DNA of 64,000 nucleotides from Mucilaginibacter tundrae (GTDB lineage: Bacteria > Bacteroidota > Bacteroidia > Sphingobacteriales > Sphingobacteriaceae), in assembly GCF_013408825.1 (NCBI RefSeq), contig NZ_JACCBZ010000007.1, positions 124,001 through 188,000 of the forward strand, given 5' to 3'. Below the pieces are notes generated by a model that did no database searches, was not told the DNA's origin, and was given only the letters and a program-made list of their open reading frames with translations. A program made the position numbers and the translations under genes. This document shows, in pieces, positions 33,709 through 42,107 of the stretch. Numbering within the stretch: position 1 is the stretch's first letter; each line of letters opens with the position of its first letter.

Positions 33709-34094
33709 TTTTGGGATGATTTAACCAGCCGTGGCTGAATAAAGTTAAAATAAATAGCCAGCAATGCCGCCATAAAAAATCCTAACGCAGTTAGTGTATC
33801 AATAAGCGATGCATTAACTGAATGCCCTACAATTATATCCGCATAATATTTAATAAAGGAATTCGGCAGGTTATGCTCACCTAATTTCTCTTTAAGTTGC
33901 CAGTCCCAATCAGTAATGGGGCAATAACCAATGCCAAACCAAATACCTAAAATAAACCAGCAAGCGGCTGTTGCACAAACCACTATTAAATGCAGTTTGC
34001 GGGTGCGTTTCCAAATCCAACCGAGCAAGTTGAACCCGATAATTACAAAATGAAGTAAGGTCAATAACAGGTCGAGTATTCTTAATCCTATCAT
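33705..34094 (-). CDS. DUF2784 membrane protein
   Basis: 129 residues with four hydrophobic helices. The segment GIGYCPITDWDWQLKEKLGE after the second helix is the hallmark of DUF2784, and polar residues in it could bind a metal or haem, but no function is established. It lies 13 bases after parC and overlaps the GH35 start (ATGA), so it bridges the two. Confidence 0.85.
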   Translation of the reverse strand: MIGLRILDLLLTLLHFVIIGFNLLGWIWKRTRKLHLIVVCATAACWFILGIWFGIGYCPITDWDWQLKEKLGEHNLPNSFIKYYADIIVGHSVNASLIDTLTALGFFMAALLAIYFNFIQPRLVKSSQK

Positions 34095-34107
34095 TGTCTG
34101 TCTGCAT

Positions 34108-36822
34108 TTAAAATAATCCTATCTGCCCTTTATCATCTATATCAATATCATCCGGGTTGGTTATTTCAAAATCTATTTTCTTTGCAGGCGGAGCATCAGC
34201 TGGTTTGTTTGTAACCTCCGGTGATGGGGCCTCCGATGCTTCCTCTATGTCCGGCGATGGTGTTTCTCCCATTTCGGCAATCTCTTCCGGTTCCGCATCT
34301 GCCTCTTGTGGCTCTTCCACCGCTAACAGGTCAATGGATTGTATAGTGTGCTGACTTACACGGTTACCCATGGCTTTCATACCTTTAACATCAATTAATT
34401 CGGCCAGGTTTACCTCAATAGTTTCAGGAGTTTGTGTTTTGCCCTTAAGCTGATCGATTTTGGCGACCGGTTGCGCCGCTCCGGATATAAATATCAATTT
34501 TGAGCCATTCTCATCGCTGATGATGCTGGTTTCCTTACCGGGCGGCGTGTTCTCAAACGAGAAACGCTTAACCAGGTAGTTTTTAGATTTACCATCAAAA
34601 TGCACAACCGTAAATACCTTCTCCGGATCATATTTTTCGATCAGGATCATGGTATCAAAAAAGTGGTTGTTCAGGTCGAAGCCTGTTAACTCATATATAC
34701 CTGTACTCAGTACTGATAGGATGCGGTCATCACCATCAAATTCACCTAAGTATTTTCCGCGGCCGTCTACGTTCAACCTTTTCAAAATATCATCATACCA
34801 GATCTTGCGACCAGATAAGGTAGATACACCTTTGCTTTTCAATAATATTTTTTTAACCGGGTATTTGGTTACGATATTACCCATCGATCCTCGGCCTTTA
34901 ATAGCTATGGCTGCAAAATCTTCATCAAATTGAAGTTTTTTAAGTTTAGAGTGTGGTTTCAGCTGTATGTTGATGATCTCCGCCTCACCGTTAGGGTTAG
35001 CGCTAAAGTATAATACTTTTGATCCTTTAGAGCCTTTGGTGAGGTCATATTCCTTATCGCGGGTAACGCCTGTAACTGCAAATCGTTTGATATAACTTAC
35101 GCCACTTGCGCCATCTTTATAGATCATGTTATAAACGGTACGCTCATCATTCTTTTTAAACACCGCGATATGGATAATATCCTTACCAACAAATACTTTT
35201 TCCTGCACCTTTGTAATTACACATTTTCCATCTCCGCGAAAAACGATGATCTCGTCAATATCCGAGCAATCGCAAACAAATTCATCTTTCTTTAAGCCTA
35301 AACCGATAAAGCCATCTTCGCGGTTCACATACAATTTAACATTTGCCAGCGCAACTTGTGCCGCCTCAACCTTATCAAAAGTTCGCAGCTCAGTTTTACG
35401 TCCGCGGTCCTTACCATATTTTTCTTTCAGGCGGGTAAACCAGTCAATCGTATATTCAGTAAGATGCTTAAGGTGATGTTTAACGGTTTTTATTTCGTTT
35501 TCCAGATTTTTGATCTGCTCATCCGTTTTCTTTAAGTCGAAACGGGTGATGCTACTCATCGGTTTATCGATCAGCTTTTTATAGTCTTCCGGTAAGATCT
35601 CGCGATAGAATTGCGGGAAGAAAGGTGTAAATAACCGATTCAATACTTCCAGCACCTGCTCAAAATTGGCCGAACTTTCATAATCCGGGTGCTTGTACAT
35701 CCCTTCGGAAATAAATATTTTTAACAATGAGCTAAAAAATATCTTCTCCATTAAGTCCTTCAGCTTTATCTGCAACTCTTGCTTAAGCAGTTCGCGGGTA
35801 AAGTGTGTGCTTTCGCTAAGCATATCATTCACACTCATAAAGCGTGGCCTGTCGCTCTGTATTACGCAGGTATTTGGCGATATGGAAACCTCGCAATCTG
35901 TAAAAGCATAAAGCGCGTCAATGGTAACATCAGGCGATATGCCAGGTGCCAGATGGATCACGATCTCTACATCTTTCGCGGTATTGTCTTCAATCTTTTT
36001 TATCTTGATCTTTCCCTTGTCATTGGCGGCTATAATGCTGTCAATTAGTCCACCTGTGGTAGTTGAAAAAGGGATCTCGGTAATTACCAAGGTTTTTTTA
36101 TCACGCTCGATGAGTTTAGCCCGCACACGAACCCGGCCTCCACGTTGCCCATCATTATAAAGCGAAGCATCTGCCATGCCACCTGTAGGAAAGTCGGGCA
36201 GTAAATTTGGCTTGTTGCCTTTTAGCACCTCAATTGATGCATCCAGCAGCTCATTAAAATTATGGGGCAATATTTTAGTAGCTAAGCCCACGGCAATACC
36301 CTCAGCTCCCTGTGCCAGTAGTAGAGGGAATTTGATAGGTAAAGTTATCGGCTCGCGGTTACGGCCATCATAACTGGCCTGCCAATCGGTAGTTTCAGGG
36401 TTAAAGGCAACCTCCAGCGCGAATTTGGATAAGCGCGCTTCGATATATCTTGGTGCAGCTGCAGAATCACCGGTTACAGGGTCGCCCCAGTTACCTTGGC
36501 AATCTATCATCAGGTTTTTCTGGCCTATCTGCACCATCGCATCACCAATAGAAGCATCACCATGCGGGTGATATTTCATGGTGTTACCAATAACATTGGC
36601 GGCCTTGTTAAAACGCCCATCATCCATTTCTTTAAGCGAATGGAGGATACGGCGTTGTACAGGTTTTAATCCATCATTTATGTGAGGAACGGCACGGTCA
36701 AGAATTACATACGATGCGTAATCCAGAAACCAGTTTTCGTACAATCCGTCAAGGGAGGTGATGTTATGTAATTTTTCTTCGCTATTAGCAGGTATATCGT
36801 TCGGGTTTAAATCTTCGCTCAT
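34108..36822 (-). CDS. parC: DNA topoisomerase IV subunit A
   Basis: 904 residues, the length of Bacteroidota ParC. The breakage-reunion domain has the quinolone-region KYHPHGDASIGDAM (83-96) and the catalytic Tyr126 in AAPRYIEARL. IAVGLATKILPHNF and a beta-pinwheel C-terminal domain follow. The tail (~830-895) is rich in Glu, Pro and Ser and probably disordered. GyrA would show a GyrA box; none is evident, which favours ParC. The enzyme decatenates chromosomes with ParE, whose gene is not in view. At the position of quinolone-resistance changes I see the normal HGDAS. Confidence 0.92.
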   Translation of the reverse strand: MSEDLNPNDIPANSEEKLHNITSLDGLYENWFLDYASYVILDRAVPHINDGLKPVQRRILHSLKEMDDGRFNKAANVIGNTMKYHPHGDASIGDAMVQIGQKNLMIDCQGNWGDPVTGDSAAAPRYIEARLSKFALEVAFNPETTDWQASYDGRNREPITLPIKFPLLLAQGAEGIAVGLATKILPHNFNELLDASIEVLKGNKPNLLPDFPTGGMADASLYNDGQRGGRVRVRAKLIERDKKTLVITEIPFSTTTGGLIDSIIAANDKGKIKIKKIEDNTAKDVEIVIHLAPGISPDVTIDALYAFTDCEVSISPNTCVIQSDRPRFMSVNDMLSESTHFTRELLKQELQIKLKDLMEKIFFSSLLKIFISEGMYKHPDYESSANFEQVLEVLNRLFTPFFPQFYREILPEDYKKLIDKPMSSITRFDLKKTDEQIKNLENEIKTVKHHLKHLTEYTIDWFTRLKEKYGKDRGRKTELRTFDKVEAAQVALANVKLYVNREDGFIGLGLKKDEFVCDCSDIDEIIVFRGDGKCVITKVQEKVFVGKDIIHIAVFKKNDERTVYNMIYKDGASGVSYIKRFAVTGVTRDKEYDLTKGSKGSKVLYFSANPNGEAEIINIQLKPHSKLKKLQFDEDFAAIAIKGRGSMGNIVTKYPVKKILLKSKGVSTLSGRKIWYDDILKRLNVDGRGKYLGEFDGDDRILSVLSTGIYELTGFDLNNHFFDTMILIEKYDPEKVFTVVHFDGKSKNYLVKRFSFENTPPGKETSIISDENGSKLIFISGAAQPVAKIDQLKGKTQTPETIEVNLAELIDVKGMKAMGNRVSQHTIQSIDLLAVEEPQEADAEPEEIAEMGETPSPDIEEASEAPSPEVTNKPADAPPAKKIDFEITNPDDIDIDDKGQIGLF

Positions 36823-36960
36823 TATTAGCTATAAAAATTATGGATGGGTAAAGATAATGTATAATGTGCAGATGTGTGGATTTGAGATGTGCACATTTTT
36901 TGAACAACAGATGGTAAATGTGGATATGTATGATATGCTAATTCTTTGCATATCAAATTA
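36823..36960. repeat. parC upstream spacer with short-word repeat
   Basis: The gap holds ATGTGCAGATGTGTGG and GAGATGTGCACATT, a purine-rich simple repeat with internal inverted symmetry. On the minus strand, TATCTTTA (36849-36856) is a -7-like box 26 bases before the parC start. Confidence 0.4.
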
Positions 36961-37470
36961 TCAAACATTTTTCCTCATTTCTCTTAACATCACATTATAA
37001 GGCCATTTGCGCAGCATAGCATTAACCGTATTTACAATCCTTTTTGCCCGGGTTTCACTGGTTTTGGCATCGGTAATCCATTTGATAAAGTAATTACGAT
37101 GCGATTTTGGTAAGCTGAAAAAAAAGTCAGCGGCTTCTGGTTCAAAATCAAAACACTCCTGCAAATCATCAGGAATATCTATTTTAAAATCTTTGTCGTG
37201 CTCCAGCTTAATATGTAGCATGGCGCCCGCGTTTTTATGTATTGCTTTCCTGATATCCGCTTTAAGCGGTAAAATAAAATTTCCTTCACCCATGGGTATT
37301 AATGCTAATCCCGCGAAAGCAAATCCATCCAGCATGCCCTTTACCCTGAACGATTTTTTATTGTTAGGTAATAATTGGCAAGCTAAATCGGCAGAAACTT
37401 CTATATAGCTCCACCCGGTTTTTTCGCCCTGCTCATTAAATTGCAAAATAAGGGTGTTAAAATCAACCAT
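36961..37470 (-). CDS. DUF1905 plus YdeI/OmpD-associated-type protein
   Basis: 169 residues from the ATG at 37468-37470; an upstream TTG frame (to 37512) adds nothing domain-like. The N-terminal half is the small beta-barrel DUF1905 (GWSYIEVSADLA, RVKGMLDGFAFAGLALIPMGEGNFILPL), and the C-terminal half the helical YdeI-type domain (FFSLPKSHRNYFIKWITDAKTSETRAKRI). Function is not firmly known; YdeI has been linked to peptide-antibiotic resistance in enterics. Cytoplasmic, monocistronic. Confidence 0.85.
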   Translation of the reverse strand: MVDFNTLILQFNEQGEKTGWSYIEVSADLACQLLPNNKKSFRVKGMLDGFAFAGLALIPMGEGNFILPLKADIRKAIHKNAGAMLHIKLEHDKDFKIDIPDDLQECFDFEPEAADFFFSLPKSHRNYFIKWITDAKTSETRAKRIVNTVNAMLRKWPYNVMLREMRKNV

Positions 37471-37632
37471 GTTAATAATATCGCTTGTATTTGTTTCATA
37501 TTTATTAATCAATGGGCGCTTGTGTTAAATATCTGTTAAATCTTAATTTTAATATCGATTTGTTGTAACACTTCCACAACTGATGGCGTCATATGGTTAT
37601 AAATTTAAGAAATAATCTAACTCACAAAAATC

Positions 37633-38058
37633 ATGAGAACACTAAAATTAATGCTTGCCGGTATAGCTTTGCTTTTCGCAAGCGTGGCAGCAAACGCATC
37701 TGTTAAACCGCATACAAATCAAGTAACACAAACTGATGTTGTAAACATGTATATTAATGCAATAACAACAGGAAACACTAATAATTTGGATAAAATATTA
37801 GATAACAGTTTGCAATTTAATACCGCACGCGGCGAAAATGTAAATACCCTTAATAAGGATGAGCTGGTTGATTTTATTAAAGCCAATACAGTAGCAGGAG
37901 TAACGGTAACCACAGACACAACAGTATTAAGCGAGGATGAAGGGACAGCAAAGATTAAAGTTAATTTTAAATACGACGGTTATACCCGGACAGATATATT
38001 ATCGCTCGACAAAACCAACGATTGGAAAATAACATCTGTTGATAGCAGCACAAAATAA
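37633..38058 (+). CDS. Secreted NTF2-like protein
   Basis: 141 residues with a signal peptide (cleavage near ANAS). The mature part is a single cone-shaped NTF2/lumazine-binding-like domain: VVNMYINAITTGNTNNLDKIL, a middle strand pair and DWKITSVDSSTK. There are no conserved catalytic residues that I can name; many such Bacteroidota proteins are abundant periplasmic proteins of unknown role. It is monocistronic and ends in a strong bidirectional terminator. Confidence 0.8.
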   Translation: MRTLKLMLAGIALLFASVAANASVKPHTNQVTQTDVVNMYINAITTGNTNNLDKILDNSLQFNTARGENVNTLNKDELVDFIKANTVAGVTVTTDTTVLSEDEGTAKIKVNFKYDGYTRTDILSLDKTNDWKITSVDSSTK

Positions 38059-38084
38059 TCGGGTTTATGTTTATTGTTTACTGG

Positions 38085-38116
38085 GGCTTTCGGTTTAATA
38101 ACCGAAAGCCTTTTTT
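38085..38116. terminator. Bidirectional terminator between NTF2-like and GNAT genes
   Basis: An 11-bp perfect stem (GGCTTTCGGTT / AACCGAAAGCC) with a TAAT loop and T6 on the plus strand. It overlaps the GNAT stop by two bases. Confidence 0.85.
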
Positions 38117-38654
38117 ATTTTGGAATGAATTCTTTACGCATCTTTATTACTTCCAATTTTTCACCATCAAGCATATCAACCGTTATGTTCGATATACTTT
38201 TATAGCCCATCGCTTTGTATAACGGTTCACCGGGTAAGGTAGCACCCAGTTCCATTGCTGTAAAGTCATGGTTCATCGCTTCTGTTTCACAATGTTGTAT
38301 CAGCATTTTACCAATACCTTGCCGGGCCCATGCAGGGTCAACAAAAAAGGCACGTATACGTGCGGCATCGGTCTTGGGGTCAAGTAGCGGATCAGCTGTG
38401 TTTTTATGCTGATCGCCACCGTAAAGAGTTTTTCTTTTACTCCATCCGCCGCAGGCTATAATTATGTTTTTTGCTTCAATTACATAATAGGTTTCATCGG
38501 CCAGCAGTTGCGTGTCTACCCCAAAAATATATTTTATTGAACTTTCTATTTGCTTAGCAGAGTAATAACCATTACTAAGCCCGCGTACTGAAACCGCGAT
38601 TAATTTTTGTAATGTGGGTATATCGGTGTTATAGGCTAAACGAATGGTGAACAT
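38115..38654 (-). CDS. GNAT-family N-acetyltransferase
   Basis: 179 residues. The acetyl-CoA loop is ARQGIGKMLIQHCE (R/Q-x-x-G-x-G/A type), followed by the beta-5 strand AMELGATL and LYKAMGYKSI. The N-terminal strand FTIRLAYNTDIPTLQKLI is also typical. The acceptor amine is unknown. A GGDQHKNTADPLL insert before the CoA loop is polar and may contact substrate. Monocistronic. Confidence 0.85.
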   Translation of the reverse strand: MFTIRLAYNTDIPTLQKLIAVSVRGLSNGYYSAKQIESSIKYIFGVDTQLLADETYYVIEAKNIIIACGGWSKRKTLYGGDQHKNTADPLLDPKTDAARIRAFFVDPAWARQGIGKMLIQHCETEAMNHDFTAMELGATLPGEPLYKAMGYKSISNITVDMLDGEKLEVIKMRKEFIPK

Positions 38655-38803
38655 TTATAAGTTATTAGAATTTTACTGTAACATGTGATTTTTTTTGAAC
38701 GTCTTATAGGATGTAAGTGTGCATTAATATAGCAACACTAAAAGATCATAAACGTATGTCCGGTTATTGAATTGATTGAATTACGTTTAGTAGTTTATGA
38801 GTT

Positions 38804-38830
38804 GCCCCCATCCAGGATGGGGGCTTTTTT
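38804..38830 (+). terminator. Orphan plus-strand terminator
   Basis: A perfect 9-bp stem (GCCCCCATC / GATGGGGGC), a 3-base loop and T6 on the plus strand, with no plus-strand gene upstream between 38655 and 38803. It faces the SGNH gene end. It may end a small RNA or be a mobile hairpin. Confidence 0.75.
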
Positions 38831-38832
38831 AC

Positions 38833-39492
38833 TTAGTTTACATAGGGTTGTAATACCTTTTGCCATTTGTCGTAGCCTATGCTATTTAAATGCAGATAGT
38901 CGCCCTGGAACAGGCTTGAATCGGGAGCAGTTGTGCCCGGTTTATAAATAGCATCTACTAAATTAATATAATGGCTTTTAGGTTTGTTGGATAAATAGGC
39001 TTTTACCAAATCGTTGGCCTTATAAACTTCCGGGTAATACTTAACCCTGCTTGGGCTTGGTTTTATGGACATAAAATAAATTTCAGCCGCAGGCAATTGC
39101 GCCCTTATCATTAAATAGAGTTTGGTAAACTCATCAGCAACAAATGTTGCCGGTTTGCCCGCCGCGATATCATTTTCGCCGGCGTAAATAAATATTTTAC
39201 GTGGATGGTAAGGGAATAAAATATACGGGGTATAATAATCTACAATTTGCCATAACTCGCAACCACCAACACCGCGGCGAATGATGGGTTCATTAGGAAA
39301 GCGCTGTTCCAGATCGGTCCATTTGCGGATTGATGAACTGCCGATAAACAAAATTCCATCAGGCTTTGGGAAGCTTAGGCTATCCTGGTGTTTAAAAGCG
39401 CGTATTTCATTTGCAAATGGGAAGCCTTGCTGCGCGAACGATTGCCGGGTAAATGCAAGCAGCAGAAAAAATAATATTAGTTTTACTTTCAT
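38833..39492 (-). CDS. Secreted SGNH/GDSL hydrolase
   Basis: 219 residues with a signal peptide (cleavage near SFAQQ). The block I nucleophile lies in LFIGSSSIRKW (~48-57), block II Gly in RRGVGGCELW, block III Asn in YAGENDIAAG and block V Asp/His in DYLHLNSIGY. The fold serves esterases and sugar deacetylases; the substrate here is unknown, but surface-glycan deacetylation is common for this shape. Single gene. Confidence 0.88.
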   Translation of the reverse strand: MKVKLILFFLLLAFTRQSFAQQGFPFANEIRAFKHQDSLSFPKPDGILFIGSSSIRKWTDLEQRFPNEPIIRRGVGGCELWQIVDYYTPYILFPYHPRKIFIYAGENDIAAGKPATFVADEFTKLYLMIRAQLPAAEIYFMSIKPSPSRVKYYPEVYKANDLVKAYLSNKPKSHYINLVDAIYKPGTTAPDSSLFQGDYLHLNSIGYDKWQKVLQPYVN

Positions 39493-39586
39493 TATAGGTA
39501 GATGTTATAAATTGGTTGTTTATATCTGCTAAATTAAAAATACTTGTGTTGAAACCATAATATGCCAAATCTTCGTTATATAGCTT

Positions 39587-40123
39587 ATGAATAAAAAATA
39601 TCTTCCCTTATTGTTTTTATTGTTTGTGATGAACTGGGCAATAGCACAGGTAAAGTATACAATCACTAAAGCAACCGTCGCTTTTCAGATAAAGAATATG
39701 GGTTTTAATACAGGTGGCAATATAAATGATGTGCATGCAAATATCTTGTTTGATGCCACTAATTTAGGCTCAAGCAGTATTGATGCATCTGCCAATATGA
39801 AAAGCCTCAATACAGGTAACGACATGAAAGACGAGCACCTCAAAAGCGCCGACTACTTTGATGTTGCTACTTACCCCCAAATAACCATGAAATCTGTTGC
39901 TATTAAACATAAAAGCGGTAATAATTATGTAGGGCAATTTAATGTCACCATAAAAAATAAAACCCATTTATTGAATTTACCTTTTACCTATACCGAGAGT
40001 GGCAGTGTCGCCGATTTTAACGGCATTTTAAAACTAAAGCGCTCTGATTTCGGAATAGGTGGCAGCAGTATGGTGATGGCAGATGATGTTACGGTTACCA
40101 TTGATGTAGAAACAAGTAAATAA
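39587..40123 (+). CDS. YceI-family secreted protein
   Basis: 178 residues with a signal peptide (cleavage near AIAQV). The eight-stranded lipocalin-like YceI barrel is recognised from TITKATVAFQIKNMG, the DMKDEHLKSADYFDVATYP core motif and SDFGIGGSSMVMADDVTVTI. Members bind isoprenoid-like lipids in the periplasm; the in vivo ligand is unknown. A dispersed repeat follows within five bases of its stop. Confidence 0.9.
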   Translation: MNKKYLPLLFLLFVMNWAIAQVKYTITKATVAFQIKNMGFNTGGNINDVHANILFDATNLGSSSIDASANMKSLNTGNDMKDEHLKSADYFDVATYPQITMKSVAIKHKSGNNYVGQFNVTIKNKTHLLNLPFTYTESGSVADFNGILKLKRSDFGIGGSSMVMADDVTVTIDVETSK

Positions 40124-40127
40124 GAGA

Positions 40128-40256
40128 AATTGTCATTGCTGAGGAACGAAGAATCGCGAACTGGCATTGCCAACCAATAATTGATTCTGAGGTACGAAGA
40201 TCTGTACCAATGTAGCTACTTTACAGATTCTTCGCTACCGCTCAGAATGACAATTA
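40128..40256. repeat. TTGTCATT...GAACGAAGAATC inverted repeat
   Basis: An arm at 40129-40155 (GTCATTGCTGAG, GAACGAAGAATC) is mirrored by 40225-40255 (GATTCTTCGC, CTCAGAATGACAATT). A third related block (GATTCTGAGGTACGAAGAT) lies between. The layout is a roughly 130-base imperfect palindrome between YceI and the kinase gene. Confidence 0.65.
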
Positions 40257-40302
40257 TTAAATCCTATTAACAAAAATATAACCTTCACGCTGTAAGCTAA
40301 TC

Positions 40303-40319
40303 ATTTACAAATTGTAAAT
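40303..40319. promoter_or_regulatory. Palindrome (8-1-8) upstream of the PhoR-like kinase
   Basis: ATTTACAAATTGTAAAT is a perfect inverted repeat ending six bases before the ATG at 40326. It could be an operator; no regulator is known. Confidence 0.3.
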
Positions 40320-40325
40320 TAGCGC

Positions 40326-41390
40326 ATGAAATTGCGCGTACTTGTTTTAATTAACGCGGCTGCGGTTGCCGTTACCCTATCCGCACTCAACTATTACTTC
40401 AGGCATAATTGGTACGATGTGGCAATAACCTTTGGGGTTACCATAGTTACCAGTTTTTTGATTTTTTATTGGCTGATAGAGAAATATATCTACTCCAAAA
40501 TAAAGCTCATTTACAAACTAATCCACAACTTGAAGTTAGGCCGCGACCTGCGCGATGCTTTAGGCGAACATGTAAGCGCTGACCCGATAAATGATGTAGA
40601 AAACGAAGTAAAAGAGTGGGCCAAACAAAAAAAAATAGAAATTGACGATTTGCGCACGCAGGAGAAGTTTCGCCGTGATTTTTTATCCAATATCTCCCAC
40701 GAATTTAAAACGCCGTTATTCGCCATACAGGGTTATATTGAGGCCATACAGGATGATGAATTTGAGGATTTGGATATGGCCAAAGACTTTTTAACCAAAG
40801 CCGCCCGTAATGTTGATCGTTTAAGCTACCTGATCAAAGATCTGGACGAGATCTCTAAACTGGAAACCGGTGAAATGGCCATCAACTACACCAAATTTAA
40901 AATAAACGATCTGATCAAAGAAGTTTTTGAATCGATGGAGATGAAGGCTTCCCAACATCATATAAAATTGGTATTCAAACAAAAATATGATGAGCCGATA
41001 CCTGTTTATGCTGACAGGGAAAAGATGGTGCAGGTATTGGTAAACCTGATTGATAACTCCTTAAAATATGGCAAGGAAGGTGGAAGCACCTCGATAAGTT
41101 TATTTGAACTGCACGACCAGGTTTTGGTTGAGGTAACTGATGATGGTATTGGTATCGAAGAAAAGTATCTTCCACGCTTATTTGAGCGTTTTTTCAGGAC
41201 GGATACCAGTCGCTCAAGACAAATAGGAGGCTCAGGTTTGGGTTTGGCTATTGTGAAGCATATTGTGGAGGCCCATCAACAAACCATTAATGTGCGTAGT
41301 ACTGAGGGATTGGGTTCAACTTTTGGCTTCACTTTACAGAAGACCAAGCCAAGTTTACAATTCTCTAACATACCTGTTTTAAAAAGTTAA
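40326..41390 (+). CDS. PhoR-like sensor histidine kinase
   Basis: 354 residues. Two membrane helices (~6-24 and 31-51) are joined by only about six residues, so there is almost no periplasmic sensor. Then come a linker helix, the H-box LSNISHEFKTPL (His125), N-box NLIDNSLKYGKEG and G-boxes GIGIEE and GGSGLGLAIV. A missing outer domain is also a feature of E. coli PhoR, which reads phosphate status through PhoU and the transporter. Here a PhoU-like DUF47 gene and a phosphate transporter follow directly, supporting a phosphate role. The matching response regulator is not adjacent. Confidence 0.82.
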   Translation: MKLRVLVLINAAAVAVTLSALNYYFRHNWYDVAITFGVTIVTSFLIFYWLIEKYIYSKIKLIYKLIHNLKLGRDLRDALGEHVSADPINDVENEVKEWAKQKKIEIDDLRTQEKFRRDFLSNISHEFKTPLFAIQGYIEAIQDDEFEDLDMAKDFLTKAARNVDRLSYLIKDLDEISKLETGEMAINYTKFKINDLIKEVFESMEMKASQHHIKLVFKQKYDEPIPVYADREKMVQVLVNLIDNSLKYGKEGGSTSISLFELHDQVLVEVTDDGIGIEEKYLPRLFERFFRTDTSRSRQIGGSGLGLAIVKHIVEAHQQTINVRSTEGLGSTFGFTLQKTKPSLQFSNIPVLKS

Positions 41391-41420
41391 CATTAACTTA
41401 ACATAGTTAGCGTACATTTG
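41387..41420 (+). promoter_or_regulatory. PHO-box-like tandem repeat and -7 box before DUF47-pit
   Basis: TTAACAT occurs at 41387-41393 and again at 41398-41404, an 11-base period as in PHO boxes bound by PhoB/PhoP. Nine bases on, TACATTTG (41413-41420) matches the -7 consensus. The repeats cover the -33 position, as expected for an activator site. The start codon is 20 bases further on. Confidence 0.55.
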
Positions 41421-41440
41421 TCCAAATCGATCAAAAAAGT

Positions 41441-42091
41441 ATGTCATTAAACAGCATATTCCAATACTTTGTACCTAAAGAGAAAAAGATATTTTTCCCT
41501 CTATTTGAGCAGGCAGCCAGCAATGTTGTAGCTATAGCCACCGTACTTGTTGAAGCCGTAAACTCTGCAAACCCTGTTACCCGCGAGGAATTATTTAAGC
41601 AAATTGATAAGCTGGAAAATAAAGGCGACGAACTTACCCACCAGATTTATTTAGAGTTAGGAAAGAATTTTATTACCCCCTTTGACCGCGAAGACATACA
41701 CGCGCTTGCAACCGCGATTGATGATGTTGCCGATAACATACAAGGCGCGGCAAACCGAATGAGCCTTTATCGTATTGACGAATATAATGAGCATATCCGT
41801 AAACTATCCGACCTGATATTACAGGGAAGTATCGATTTGGAAAAAGCTGTACGCGAATTAAAAGACTTGCGAAATATACGTGCTATTGCCGATTCATGCA
41901 TCAGGATAAACAGTATTGAAAACCAAGCCGATTATGTATTTGACCGTGCTGTGGCTGATCTGTTTTTATATGAAACCGATGCGATCAAACTTATAAAATA
42001 TAAAGAAATATTAGCCGCTCTCGAAAATGCTACAGATATGTGCGAAGATGCCGCTAACGTAATGGAATCAATATTAGTTAAAAACGCTTAA
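41441..42091 (+). CDS. DUF47 phosphate-transport regulator (PhoU-like)
   Basis: 216 residues, almost fully helical, belonging to the DUF47/PhoU-like family: KIFFPLFEQAASNVV, KLENKGDELTHQIYLELGKNF, FDREDIHALATAIDDVAD. Acidic and His positions along the helices may bind metal, as in PhoU. Such proteins accompany Pit transporters and control them. It is 16 bases upstream of pit and preceded by a PHO-box-like promoter. Confidence 0.9.
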   Translation: MSLNSIFQYFVPKEKKIFFPLFEQAASNVVAIATVLVEAVNSANPVTREELFKQIDKLENKGDELTHQIYLELGKNFITPFDREDIHALATAIDDVADNIQGAANRMSLYRIDEYNEHIRKLSDLILQGSIDLEKAVRELKDLRNIRAIADSCIRINSIENQADYVFDRAVADLFLYETDAIKLIKYKEILAALENATDMCEDAANVMESILVKNA

Positions 42092-42107
42092 AGCACTATT
42101 CTATTAG

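Noticed and set aside
34157..34354. Ser/Gly-rich open frame antisense to the parC tail
   Set aside because: It mirrors the Glu/Pro-rich coding tail of parC, a typical shadow of low-complexity sequence.
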